Counted from the stretch's first letter, positions 46,377 to 57,247 are shown. The stretch is DNA of 64,000 nt from Acorus gramineus (GCA_030737835.1 CM060851.1:1364001-1428000); one strand, 5' to 3'. Notes: generated by a model not told the origin, from the letters alone. Numbers and translations are program-made.

Positions 46377-46841
46377 ATGTCTGTCGCTTCAACTGCAGGT
46401 CTAGTGCTGGGGTTTTATCTTGCGGCTTTAGTTGTAATTATTTTGTCATTCCTCGCTTCCTACGTGTGTAAAAAAATTTCTCATCGAATCACCACCGCCG
46501 CCGCCACTCATGTGGAGGCAGTGGCGGCCCCAGAACGGAGCACGGATATCGAGGAGGGCAGCGCGGGTGGCGCCGCCGCCACGCATGTGGAGGCAGTGGC
46601 GGCCCCAGAACGGAGCACGGATATCGAGGAGGGCGGCGCGGGCGACGCGTTGGAAGAATGCGTGATCTGCAAAGCAGAAATGGAGGCGGATTGGTCTGCG
46701 AGGTATTTCTACAGCGTGCGTCTGAGTCCGTGCGAGCACAACTCGTTCCACGCCGGTTGCATCTTCTCGTGGCTCTCCGTCCCAAACCGGACGTGCCCCA
46801 TCTGCCGTGCGGTCATTCGTGCGGTCACTTATTGGTTATGA
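46377..46841 (+). CDS. RING-H2 membrane protein, ATL-like (154 aa, intronless)
   Basis: Probable membrane-anchored E3 ubiquitin ligase. Residues 6-30 are one hydrophobic membrane segment (TAGLVLGFYLAALVVIILSF). Residues 43-90 contain a near-perfect 25-residue tandem duplication (ATHVEAVAAPERSTDIEEG twice). The RING-H2 finger uses C95, C98, C119, H121, H125, C128, C140 and C143. Spacing is unusual for ATL proteins: 20 residues between the second and third ligands, HNSFH (three residues, not two, between the histidines) and 11 before the last pair. The ATL GLD motif is not evident. The gene is intronless and GC-rich in very AT-rich surroundings. Substrate and pathway cannot be inferred. Confidence 0.85.
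   Translation: MSVASTAGLVLGFYLAALVVIILSFLASYVCKKISHRITTAAATHVEAVAAPERSTDIEEGSAGGAAATHVEAVAAPERSTDIEEGGAGDALEECVICKAEMEADWSARYFYSVRLSPCEHNSFHAGCIFSWLSVPNRTCPICRAVIRAVTYWL
46500..46648 (+). repeat. 75 bp in-frame tandem duplication in the RING gene
   Basis: Two 75 bp units, each carrying CATGTGGAGGCAGTGGCGGC (at 46509 and 46584), are nearly identical, so the duplication is recent. It adds 25 residues without shifting frame. Confidence 0.9.
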
Positions 46842-47023
46842 CTGAACGACATGTAATTTTTTTTATTTTTTATTTTTAATGTGATGGAACGTACGTTTTT
46901 ATGTTTTATTTATTTATCAAAATAGAGTACATGCTAACACATTAGATTTGGCATGACCGGGCATTTGAATGAGTATTATTGATTTCATCTACTTTGTACA
47001 ACACAGATGACTATATATATATA

Positions 47024-47086
47024 TATTAAAACTAACACACTTTAATCGATTCAAATCTCTAACCGACCCTTCACTAGATTTGGCTT
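47024..47086 (+). repeat. Direct repeat downstream of the RING gene
   Basis: Partner of 46231-46276. No second RING gene follows it; the next 300 bp hold no recognisable coding sequence. Confidence 0.75.
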
Positions 47087-47410
47087 AACAAGTACATGAT
47101 ATAAGGTTGCATTATTATTTTTTTTAATTGATAATCAAACTTTGTATTTCTGTAATAATTTAAAATTTTACAAGAAGTGTCGCTCGTTATACAACACGCA
47201 TGTGGATTCTATATCGAGTTTGTCTAAGTTCAAGGAGAGAAAGCCCCTGCATCGCTTGTGGGAGTCTAGGGCATGGCTTGCTGGTTTGAAAATTGTTTTT
47301 GTGGGGGAAAAGAAGATTGCTTGATACTTGGTTGGAGTATGTTGGGAAGGTGGTGAAAGACGTTCTGATACCAAATGATAGTTCATAAAATGAATCCTAA
47401 AAATAATTTA

Positions 47411-47850
47411 TGGTAAAATGCATTTGGACCCCTTGAAATTTTTTAAACCTGTAAAAACACCCCCTATAGTTTAAAAATATGTAATTACACCCCTTACAAT
47501 TTGATTTTCTATTAAGATAAGATAAAAATACGATTTTACCATTTTAATTAAATCTTTATCATGTTTTCATTTTTTTTGATGGATTGTTTGTTCCTTTTAA
47601 TTAATTATCATGTGACTTAATTCTTATAAAAATGCATTTAGATGTATTTGAAGAATTACTTATTGTATAAATTAATATTCATAAAGTATCTCTAGAATTA
47701 ATTAATTAGTTTTTATCTATGGATATTTAGATAACTAAGGGTAAAACAATAATTTTAAATTATTTTTGTCATATTTTAATAAAAAAATATAATAGCAGGG
47801 GGTGTAAGTGCATATTTTTAAACTTCAGGGGGTCCAAATGCATTTTATCC
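47411..47850. mobile_element. MITE with long terminal inverted repeats, Mutator-like
   Basis: A 440 bp element. The left end TGGTAAAATGCATTTGGACC matches the reverse complement of the right end GTCCAAATGCATTTTATCC; similarity goes on for about 35 bp. Flanks carry AATAATTTA at 47402-47410 and 47851-47859, a 9 bp target duplication that suits Mutator-type elements (an 8 bp reading is also possible). No coding capacity. Confidence 0.75.
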
Positions 47851-47859
47851 AATAATTTA

Positions 47860-49200
47860 ATTCGAAGGTAAATCAAACATGACTCAACAACCAATCTCAT
47901 AAAAATAGGGATTAACACATGGACTAAATTTAAAGACTTTATTAAGATAGACAACTTTCTACTGGCTTTTTCATAATTAGTGGAGATATAGATTCCTGTA
48001 AACTCAATTTTTGAAGAAAATGCTAATTCTCGAACCTACATCCAAGCACACCCTTAATGATCATTTCAATGAAAATTAGATCAATCACAAAAAAATTTCT
48101 AACCAAATCTCTAAACACAAAAAAAAAAAAAAAAAAAAAAAAATTGATTTATGATTTACTTGAAGGGTCTGGCTAAATGCACCCCTCAAATTACTTTGTA
48201 CACCCCGTGCCTCTTCACAACCCATTCAAATAACTTGGGTTCTATGCACACCCTAGTATTTATTTAGTATTTGGTTTTCCATTGCACATCCCTTTCATTC
48301 AAACTCTAAAATTAAAACCCCCAATGGTGTCCATTATAATGCACTCGAACCTACATAAAGAAAATGGATGTTTTATTAGGCTATATTTTAACTGGGGGGA
48401 AGAACATGGCATATGCGACATAAAAAAAGATTCATTTTGTGGAAATTAAAAGACCACATCATTATATAAAAAATTCACTGGAGCATCACGATTTGCCTAT
48501 TTATGTACAGAGATTGCTCAAGATGGATGTATATTAATAATAAAATGATGTGGAAAGAAGTGAGAACCAAAACAGAGGAGAAAACAAATTTGGACTCATT
48601 GGGAGGGTGTGTCTCGACCACCCGCTAAGGGGTCTGCCACTCATTGGATAATGTTGAGTTACAATGCAACATTTTCACAGTGATCATTCACCCCTGATAG
48701 TTGCCTCATTCCACCACCTACAGTTAAAGCAACTTCCCCAACTGCACCTTCAAATACATTGAGAACCCCACTTAGGATTTCATATAATGTAATTGGATCC
48801 GGAAAAATATAGCTGAATGTCATATAATGTAACTTTAAGTATGTAGATTTCATATAATGTAACTGAATTTAAAACACTGTATCTGAATTTCAAAGCCCAG
48901 AAGATTGAAAAAACTAAAAAAATGAGAAACAAAAACTATTACCCTCAGTACAGTTTATCCTTGCACAGGATATTTGATACTTTTTCTAAATTTAAACTAA
49001 AAAAAGAAAAAGCATATAGTGGGACTTACTTTGGGAGATAAAATAGCAATCTTAAATCATCGCATGGTTTAAAATTTGAATGCATCTTGATTTTTCAAAA
49101 AATATAACTGAATTACTTGAAAAAGACGTAAAAAAACGAAAAAAGAACCAACAATTAGATAAATCAGAAAATATAACTTAGAATTATACATCGAACAGAA
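47860..49200. other. AT-rich spacer
   Basis: No gene is seen. It has a poly-A run at about 48118-48142 and three copies of TTTCATATAATGTAA or close variants between 48778 and 48862, a tiny tandem pattern. Confidence 0.5.
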
Positions 49201-49204
49201 CAAA

Positions 49205-49418
49205 ATATATTTAAATTATTATGTGTTCTTATTAAAAAAAATATTATACTGTTTTGGTTTTTTAGATAAATATTATAATTCAGATAATTTGAATAATTAT
49301 CTAATTCGTAGTTGTAAATTCATGTTCTTAAATTAATTATATATTAAATTTTTAGTTTTAAGTGGTTTTATGCACATGTTAAAACACAAGGTATACCATT
49401 ACATGTTATAAACTAAAT
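49205..49418 (-). repeat. Right arm of the long inverted repeat
   Basis: Reverse complement of 45880-46092, with scattered differences. Its outer end abuts the direct repeat that begins at about 49425. Confidence 0.7.
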
Positions 49419-49424
49419 AATGAT

Positions 49425-49960
49425 AATGCTTCTTCAATGCTAAACACAAGAAATTACACCAAATAAATGAATAAATAATGCTAAACGCAGGAAATCGTTG
49501 TATATGTGGTGACAATTTTTAGACTATTTCATTGTGGTATCTGTTCCATTGCAGATTCAAATGGACCTAAATTTGGATTAAATATGATTATTATAACTTC
49601 TCAAACTTATTTCCAAATACTACCATTAGCCATTAAGTTTTTCCACTTGCCCTCAAAAGTATTTTAAATATTTGTTACCTTGCTAATTAAATAAAAAATT
49701 TAATCGTTCAAATTTTTATTTTCCCTTTTGTCCACAATTTTTTCTTACATCATATTTTAATTGGGGTACATATGGAACTAAAAAAAAAAAATTTATTCAA
49801 ATTTTAGATTCCCAAATCCGTATAAATTTGTTAGAATCCTAATATAAGAAATATATCTATAAACAATAAATGAAAAAAAAATAAAAAAAGTTATATTAAA
49901 TTCCTAATAAATAAGATTTAACAAACAGGATCTAGTAAACCTGTTAGTAACTAAAAATTT
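49425..49960 (+). repeat. Direct repeat, copy 1 (about 530 bp)
   Basis: Begins near ATGCTTCTTCAATGCTAAAC and ends near AGTAACTAAAAATTTATT. It matches 50970-51500 along its length with many small differences. The copies are about 1.0 kb apart. No coding content. The origin (segmental duplication or LTR-like ends) is unclear: I see no TG...CA ends with a flanking duplication. Confidence 0.7.
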
Positions 49961-50969
49961 ATTGGGTTAGCAATTAAAAATCGTAACAAAAATTCATAAC
50001 AAATTGGGTTAGCAACAATTCTTATATGGGTTTTTTAGTTTCCACCCCTTATAAAACAACTGAATTATTGAGAGCCCCCTAGAAAAAATGATTTTATTTT
50101 TAACCTCTTATAAAATTATTACATCTTATTAAGAAAAACTCAAATACTTAGTGTTATTTAGTTTTCGCCCCTTCCAAATGATAAATTATTTAAAAACCAT
50201 CCACAGCTTTTCTTCCTTCATATTGCATTATTATTATTCAATTCATTCCCGGCGACAGATTGAAGTAAACAATACTTAATTTTTGCACAACAACTCAGGT
50301 ACAACTTCTGCCTCTTAGTTTCGGTCTCTTATATTATAAAATTGGGATTAGTGTATGAAAGTTTGTTTTTTATTTGTAATGGAGATCAAATCGATATGGA
50401 AGTAATATGTTAGTGATGTTTGCTTGATATTATTTCATTATTTAGGGTCTAATAGTTTCATGTGACTGCTAAGTTCTAATTGTTTCACAGGTGATTTAAA
50501 AAGATCTCTTGCAAATAAAATAATTGTATATTATTTTTTTATACTTATATTAATTTCAGAATTATTTTTTAAAAATGATAAAATAAATAAAATATGTCCA
50601 CAGCTTGGATATTCGAATTTGTGAAATTACATAATCAAAATACTGGTACAGGTTTTAAATGGAGTTTTAAATTACATGAACTACAACTAGATAAGTTCTT
50701 TATCTTAAACTCTAAATTTTTTAGAACTAGCTAGTTTTCCTCCATCCCATGTTATAGATGTTGGTATCCTCGTTTTCACAATTTGTTTTAACGTCCCGTT
50801 TGGATATGTATTTGAGCAATTATCTTGTTTGAAAAGCAAAAGATTCTCCAATACAGCTCTAAACACATTTTCAATGAATCTTATGTTTTTAAGAAAATTT
50901 CATGCTCATAAATACATTGTTTTGAGAGCTTCTCCAAAGCCCTATTTTTTGTGACAAAAAAAAACGCGT

Positions 50970-51500
50970 GAGATGCTTCTTCAACGCTAAACACAGGAAA
51001 TTACACCAAATAAATAAATAAATAATGCTAAACGCACGAAATCATTGTATGACATTTTTCTGACTTTTCCATTATGGTATCTGTTGCACCACATATTCAA
51101 ATGGACTTAAATTTGGATTATATATGATTATTATAATTTCTCAAACTTATTTCCAAATACTACCATCAACCATTGAGTTTTTCCACTTGCCCTCAAAAGT
51201 ATTTTAAATATTTATTACCTTGCTAATTAAATAAAAAATTTAATCGTTCAAATTTTTATTTTCCTTTTGTCCACAAATTTTTGTTACATCATATTTAATT
51301 TGGGGTACATATGGAATTAAAAAAAAAATTATTCGAATTTTAGATTCCCAACTCTTATAAATTTATTAGAATCCTAATATAAGGAATATATCTTTAACCA
51401 ATAAATGAAAAAAACTAAAAAAAAATTATGTTAAATTCCTAATAAATAACATTTAACAAACAAGATCTAATAAACCGGTTAGTAACTAAAAATTTATTGT
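50970..51500 (+). repeat. Direct repeat, copy 2, upstream of the F-box gene
   Basis: Begins ATGCTTCTTCAACGCTAAAC and ends AGTAACTAAAAATTTATTG. It lies 140 bp before the probable TATA box of the F-box gene, so it is part of its upstream region. Confidence 0.7.
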
Positions 51501-51640
51501 AAATCTAACAAACATGATTTAATAAACCAGTTAGTACTTAGAAACAAATAAGATTTAACAAACAAGATCTAATGAATTTGTTTAAATTTATTATAATAAA
51601 AATCAAATCTCCTTATATGATATTAAAATCAAATCCCCTT

Positions 51641-51648
51641 ATATATAA
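51641..51648 (+). promoter_or_regulatory. Probable TATA box of the F-box gene
   Basis: ATATATAA in CCCCTTATATATAAGG, about 90 nt before the ATG at 51735. A CT-rich leader (TCTCTCTCTCTCACTC) follows at about 51680. Confidence 0.5.
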
Positions 51649-51734
51649 GGACGGTAAGACCTTCACATTCTCATAACTCTCTCTCTCTCTCACTCTAAAG
51701 AAAATAAGATCTTTTATTCATTTATTTATTTTGT

Positions 51735-51894
51735 ATGATGGAGGGAGCTTCTGTAACTGACTATATGATCAAGTTGATAAGCTACCTCTGTCTATTTGTT
51801 CAAGTCTTCCAGAAAATTCTTTCAATTTTGGCCAAACAAACAGGATTTTTAACACAGCGTCAATACTCGAATCCAAGACCTATCCTTAACCCAG
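51735..51894 (+). CDS. Candidate upstream coding exon of the F-box gene
   Basis: An open exon from ATGATGG to a donor (CCCAG, then GTAAAC) codes 53 residues plus one base. Spliced in phase 1 to the acceptor TTTTTCTTGCAG ending at 53216, it reads straight through (E-N) into the F-box ATG at 53222 with no stop. The peptide has a hydrophobic stretch (MIKLISYLCLFVQVFQKILS). A TATA box and CT-rich leader lie just upstream. It would give a 415 aa protein. Alternatively the exon is non-coding leader and 53222 is the true start. Confidence 0.45.
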
Positions 51895-53221
51895 GTAAAC
51901 GCTAAACATGAGACATTTTTTTTTTTATTCTTTTGTTGGGGGAAATGATGAAACAATGAGAACCACGTATTCTAATAAACTAGATACCATCATATGATTG
52001 TGAACTTGTTTTTTAAACAGTTAAGGTTTTTTGGGCGTTCTTCAAAAATAATAAATCTATTACTTAGGTTGATCATATTAAATGATGGGAAAATTGTGAT
52101 TATATTTTTTTAGATATCTTGCAATTTTATTTCATTTTATTTGATAATAATTTAATTTTTAGTTGGAATCTATGATGATATTAAATGATGGAAAAAATTA
52201 AATGAGACGATATTGAGAATCCCTGCAAATTTTAACTCGTGAATTACACACCCTAATCTAGGATTATTTTTTTTAACATTTTCATATCGGTTAATTAAAG
52301 ACAGAAATAATTTTTTGAACTATATTTGGAAAAATACTAAATAAATGTGATGATTAATTCTTGTTTGAATAATATTAAAAATTAACTTAAAAAAACCAAT
52401 TTTTAGTTAGGCTATTAATATAAGTTCAAGTCATTGTATAATAAACCCCACAATACTGAATGATTTATTTTATTTTATTTTTTTCTGAAAATTTGTATTC
52501 TGTTTATTTAAATTTAGTCCTTTTCATCTTTAGTTTCATTGTATAAATGATTGATGCATTATATTCAGGGAGATAGATAGTATCTCTTCAATACATGCAA
52601 AATGAAGGTAAATAAAAAGAAAATTAGAATTATTTTTGTGGGAATAATTAAGCCAGTGCATTCAATTCCAACGCATTCCACTGACATACTGGCCATGCAT
52701 TCCCTCTAAAATTATGTTATTTCACTTAATATATTCATCCAATGTATTCAATTGACATAATAAAATTTACATGTCAAATCAATCATATGTAATCATCTCT
52801 TATAAATAAGCATTTCTTATAAATCAAGAACTCTTATGAATTTTTTTCCTTTATAAATATTTATTCGTATCTTCTCCATTGACAATCAAATAATAAAACT
52901 TCACTATTACGGTGTGAAACGAGAACGACTACAAACAATTCTTTATCTATATCATATTCTCTAAAGAAAATGTTAAACTCAATTATTTTCGCAGTTTAGA
53001 ACTCATGCAAATTGCCTATATTTTTATTAGTAAACATTACTTAATAATGTATATATTTTGAAGAAAAGTTTAAATCGCTCCATTTTTAATAAATATAATT
53101 TTTTTTAATGATATATATACTTCATTAGATGATGATGCATATATTTTATTAGATTTATAACAATGTATATAAAATTATACAGTAGTTTGTTCTTTAATAT
53201 TTTGTTTTTCTTGCAGAGAAC

Positions 53222-54304
53222 ATGGCGGTGTTATCCGAAGAACAAAAGAACGATCAAATCGCCGAAAACAAGTGGCTGGACATCCCCACCGATCTCCTGG
53301 AAATCATAGCCAACCATTTACACATACTCGATTTCATCCGACTCAAATCCATCTGTAAAGACTGGCACTTCGTCCTCCAACGACGATACGCCCCAAACGA
53401 AGAACAGCAATGGCCGATGCTCTGGGTGACACGAAAAACTCACTCTCCCGTTCGCTTCCTCTACAGCCCAACCGAGAAACAAAGCATTTCCAACATCAAC
53501 AACCCCAGCTTCCGCAGAACAACCCACATAAGCGCCTGCCACGGCTGGTTAGTGACAAAGTCCTCCGAAGAAAGATATTCCCTAACAAACCCTTTTTGGC
53601 CCAACTTCGAATACTCACTCCCCGGGTTGGTGAACCTAAACGAATCGTCGATCGCTCTGTCGTCGCCACCGACATCGCCAGACTCGATAGTGCTGGCGAT
53701 GTCGTGGACTTCTCCGAAGATTCATTTCTGTAGACCTGGGGATGAAACATGGAGGTGCATGAGCCGTGAGCTGTACGAGGAAAAGGAAGACGGGTACAGC
53801 CACAGGCAAATGGTTTATCATAAAGGCAGGTTCTACGCCGCGGTTCTCGATTACGGGCTTAAAGTGTTCGTCATAGACATCGCTAATGATGAGTTGAAGA
53901 AATTGCAAGTACCGGACACGATGATCACGGAGACCGCGTATCATTATTACTTGTATTACTTGGTCGAGTCGCGGGGGGAGCTGTTGCTGGTTTTTCAGAC
54001 GTATAACCCGTCGAATCAACAGTTCGACAAGTTTGAAATCTATCGATTGGAGGCTTCGGCGATGTCGGGTTGGGTCAGGTTGGATGATCTCGACGGTCGC
54101 GTGTTGTTCGTCGGAAATCGGGGTTCGATGTGTAGGGAAGGGAAGGCTGGAGAGATTGAGAATTGTGTTTATTATGTGCCAGAGGTTGGTCCCAGAGTTT
54201 GGTATTGTTATGACTTGAAAACTGGGAATTGCAGGCTTGGCCCGGATGCTTGTGCTTATGAAGTCATGCCGATTAAGTGCTGGATTGTCCCCAGATTTGA
54301 GTGA
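53222..54304 (+). CDS. F-box protein with DUF295 domain
   Basis: F-box proteins are the substrate adaptors of SCF ubiquitin ligases; this subtype (F-box plus DUF295, SKIP23-like) is large and fast-evolving in plants. The frame from 53222 gives 360 aa. The F-box lies at about residues 17-58 (WLDIPTDLLEIIANHLHILD, then RLKSICKDWHFVL). The DUF295 region follows, with blocks such as DETWRCMSRELYEEKEDGY, QMVYHKGRFYAAVLDYGLKV, GWVRLDDLDGRVLFVGNRGS and a C-terminal CVYYVPEVGPRVWYCYDLKT. It has no internal intron and no break. GC content is well above the surroundings. Substrates are unknown. An in-frame upstream exon at 51735-51894 may extend the N-terminus. Confidence 0.9.
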   Translation: MAVLSEEQKNDQIAENKWLDIPTDLLEIIANHLHILDFIRLKSICKDWHFVLQRRYAPNEEQQWPMLWVTRKTHSPVRFLYSPTEKQSISNINNPSFRRTTHISACHGWLVTKSSEERYSLTNPFWPNFEYSLPGLVNLNESSIALSSPPTSPDSIVLAMSWTSPKIHFCRPGDETWRCMSRELYEEKEDGYSHRQMVYHKGRFYAAVLDYGLKVFVIDIANDELKKLQVPDTMITETAYHYYLYYLVESRGELLLVFQTYNPSNQQFDKFEIYRLEASAMSGWVRLDDLDGRVLFVGNRGSMCREGKAGEIENCVYYVPEVGPRVWYCYDLKTGNCRLGPDACAYEVMPIKCWIVPRFE

Positions 54305-54439
54305 TTTGTTATTGTTTTTTTTTTTTCAGGTAACTAATGAAAATTTGATTAAAGTTTTATAATGTGTCACTTATGAATGATTTTATGATGAGCTATGTTA
54401 AACTCAATCAATTTTAAGTCTTAATTTTAGTCTTATATG

Positions 54440-54790
54440 CTTGCTTGTTTAGAGTCATGTACTCAAGTTATATGCATTGTTAATTTTCTTTTTTAATATT
54501 TTCTATAAATGCATTTATATAATTTCATTGAAGCATATGTTTCATTTTTTGTAAAAGTATGTATCTCAGTAGATTAAATATTCACAGGGTTGTCTTTTTT
54601 TTTTTTTTTCTCAAATTCAGTCACATGCGTTTCATTCGTGTCTTATACCGACCATGTTAACGAAACATATGCATCGTTAAAATTTTTACATTTTTTTATA
54701 AATATATTCATACAATTTTAGTGGAGTATTTGTTATATTTTTTGTGAAAACATGTACTTTTTTAAATCAAATCAATTTTTTTTTTTGAAG
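54440..54790. repeat. Dispersed AT-rich repeat family, two copies
   Basis: Two adjacent copies (about 54450-54600 and 54610-54790) share words such as ACATATGCATCGTTAAAATT, TTTTACATTTTTTTATAAAT, ATACAATTTTAGTGGAGTAT and AAAACATGTAC. Related blocks occur at about 9980-10160, 45300-45440, 58160-58350 and 58540-58720. Ends are not resolved. Confidence 0.5.
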
Positions 54791-54964
54791 TGTCGTGGAG
54801 TATTTTATTCATGATTTATATATGATCAACTTTTGAAGTATTTTATTCATGATTTATATATTATCAACTAAATAACAAAAAAATTATTATTATCTTCTAA
54901 TAAAAATAACTAAAATACAACCAAACAAAAATTATTTATTCATTTTCTATATTGGAATAGTTAA

Positions 54965-55875
54965 CTATTCCAAAAGAACTTATATCGCTATCTAAACGGG
55001 GGAGAAATGTATAGTCTAGTTCACAAAGGTAACCAACCTCAAATATTACATATTTCTCTCAAAAAAATTACATACAATTTCTTTTCTTAATAGATTTAAA
55101 GACATATATACTATCAATGTTAATACTTTGTGTAATGCACCATTCCCCACTAATTATTGTGGGCTTTAAATGCTTAAAAGACCATTTAACCAAAAATTAA
55201 AACCTGCCCAAACAGAGCCCCTGTAGCTCAGTGGTAGAGCGTCAGTCTTGTAAATTGAAGGTCTGTAGTTCAATCCTGAATGGGGGCAATTAAAAGAATT
55301 TGTAAAAGAAAAAAAAAAGATAAATTTATTTTGAATCCCTCTTTTGTTCTTACCCTTCAATTTTAGTTCCACATTGGTTAATTGAGTAGGAAAATATCAA
55401 ATTATATATTGGAGCATTCCATAGTCTCACACTAGTTAAATGAGAAAAGTCTCACATTATATACTACGTATAGCTCCCTCACAAGTCGTCATCTTTGTGC
55501 CTCACTTTTGCTAGCTATTTTCTTTTCTTTTCTGTTTTGTTCTGATTTTTTTTTCAAATGCAGTGCATGCTAGCATAGAATCATGATCAGTTTTAAAAAA
55601 TCAGTGACTTTGCTCTGACTTTTGCTAGAATTAGTGTTAAGCCTTGCTCGTTTCCACTAATCTGATATGTTTTTTCTAAATTTATTTTCCTTTTGTTCTG
55701 ATTTTGTTTTTCATATTTGGTGCATGCTAGCATAGATTCAAAGTCAGAGTCAATTTCGAAAATAAGAGACTTTGTTGTGATTTTTGCTAAAATAAGTGTT
55801 AACTGCGCTTTTTTCACCTAGCAATTATATGCAAATGGAACCAAAGTTTACAAAGCTATAAACATGAGTTCACAT
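54965..55875 (+). repeat. Duplicated segment with tRNA, copy 1
   Basis: About 0.9 kb matching 56355-57247 in the same orientation, with substitutions and indels throughout. Each copy holds a tRNA-Thr sequence and, after it, two copies of a 120 bp subunit with GCATGCTAGCATAGA (near 55565 and 55724). Confidence 0.8.
55217..55288 (+). pseudogene. tRNA-Thr(UGU), damaged copy
   Basis: 72 nt cloverleaf: GCCCCTG acceptor start, GCTCAGTGGTAGAGC D-arm and A-box, anticodon loop CTTGTAA (anticodon TGT) and GTTCAATCC B-box. Compared with the copy at 56609 it has an extra G-U in the anticodon stem (TCAGT/ATTGA), a G-A mismatch in the T stem (TGTAG/CTGAA) and a G-U at acceptor pair 7. Promoter boxes look intact, so it may still be transcribed, but the fold is weakened. 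Confidence 0.75.
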
Positions 55876-56354
55876 ATTCCTAAAATCAGGGATTACATTT
55901 TTAAAAATTAATGTATCACATATTTTTTAAAATTATGAGTATCCTAAATTTACTTATAAATAATAATATATTATAAAATTTAATATAAAGTCATTAAAAA
56001 ATATTTCAAAATATACTAAAAATTTTGAACCGATGTAATATAAAGGCATTCAAAAAAGTATTCTGAAAATATACTAAAAATGTAAAAACTATAAAATCTA
56101 ATTATCATTTTAAAAATATAAGATTAGGCGAAGAATATGGATTTTGGATAATAATGAACTTTGATAAATTTGTTAGAGGGTAAAAACTCTTTGTTTAGTA
56201 TGATAGATAGATATCACCTTATCCTTTATTTTATTTTTCTATTCTTACCACTTAATTCAAAAATAATGATCATAACAAATTAAGGTAAAATAAAAAATGA
56301 AAGTGTTACAAAGAAACAAAATTGAAAAACTTTAACACTTCCGCTTAATTAATA

Positions 56355-57247
56355 GATAGATTCTAAAATAACTTATGTCGCTATCCAAACGGGAGAGAAA
56401 CGTATAGTCTAATTCACACGGGTAACCAACATCTGACATTACCCATTTCTCTCAAAAAATTACATACAATCTCCTTTCTCAATAGATTTAAAGAAATATA
56501 TACTATGAATGCTAAAAATTTGTGTAATGCACCACTCCCCACTAATTAATGTGGGCTTTAAATGCTTAAAAGATCATTTAACCACAAATTAAAACCTGCC
56601 CAAACAAAGCCCCTATAGCTCAGTGGTAGAGCGTCAGTCTTGTAAACTGAAGGTCTGTAGTTCAATCCTGCATGGGGGCAATTGAAAAAAAAAAAGATAT
56701 ATTTTTTTTCAAATCCTCTTTTGTTGTCACCCTTTTATTTTAGTCCCACATTAATTAAATGAGTAAGAAAATCTCAATTTATATATTGGAGTATTCTATA
56801 GTACTATATTAGTTAAATGAGAAAAATCTCACATTATATGCTAAAGCACCCTCACAGGTTGTCATCCCTGTGCCTCACTTTTGCTAGCTATTTTCTTTTC
56901 CTTTCTATTCTAATTTTCTTTTCAAATGCAGTGCATGCTAACATAGAATCATGGTCAGTTTTAGAAAATCAGTGACTTTGCTGTGACTTTTGTTAAAATA
57001 AGTGTTAAGCCTTGCTCGCTTCCACTAATTTGATATGTTTTTTCTAACTTTATTTTCTTTTTATTCTGATTTTGTTTTTCATATTTGGTGCATGCTAGCA
57101 TAGATTCAGAGTCATTTTTGAAAATAAGAGACTTTGTTGTGATTTTTGCTAAAATAAGTGTTAGATATGGTTAACTACGCTTTTTTCACCTAACGATTAT
57201 ATGCAAATGGAACCAAAGTTTTCAAAGCTATACACATGAGTTCACAT
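56355..57247 (+). repeat. Duplicated segment with tRNA, copy 2
   Basis: Partner of 54965-55875. It carries the better-preserved tRNA and again two copies of the GCATGCTARCATAGA subunit (near 56935 and 57091). Confidence 0.8.
56609..56680 (+). tRNA. tRNA-Thr(UGU)
   Basis: 72 nt, no intron. Acceptor GCCCCTA pairs with TGGGGGC with one G-U. The anticodon stem TCAGT/ACTGA is perfect around loop CTTGTAA, giving anticodon TGT (UGU). The T stem TGTAG/CTGCA pairs with one G-U. The A-box and B-box (GTTCAATCC) are present. A run of A, not T, follows directly; T-rich DNA follows at about 56700. CCA is not encoded, as expected for a nuclear gene. Confidence 0.9.
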
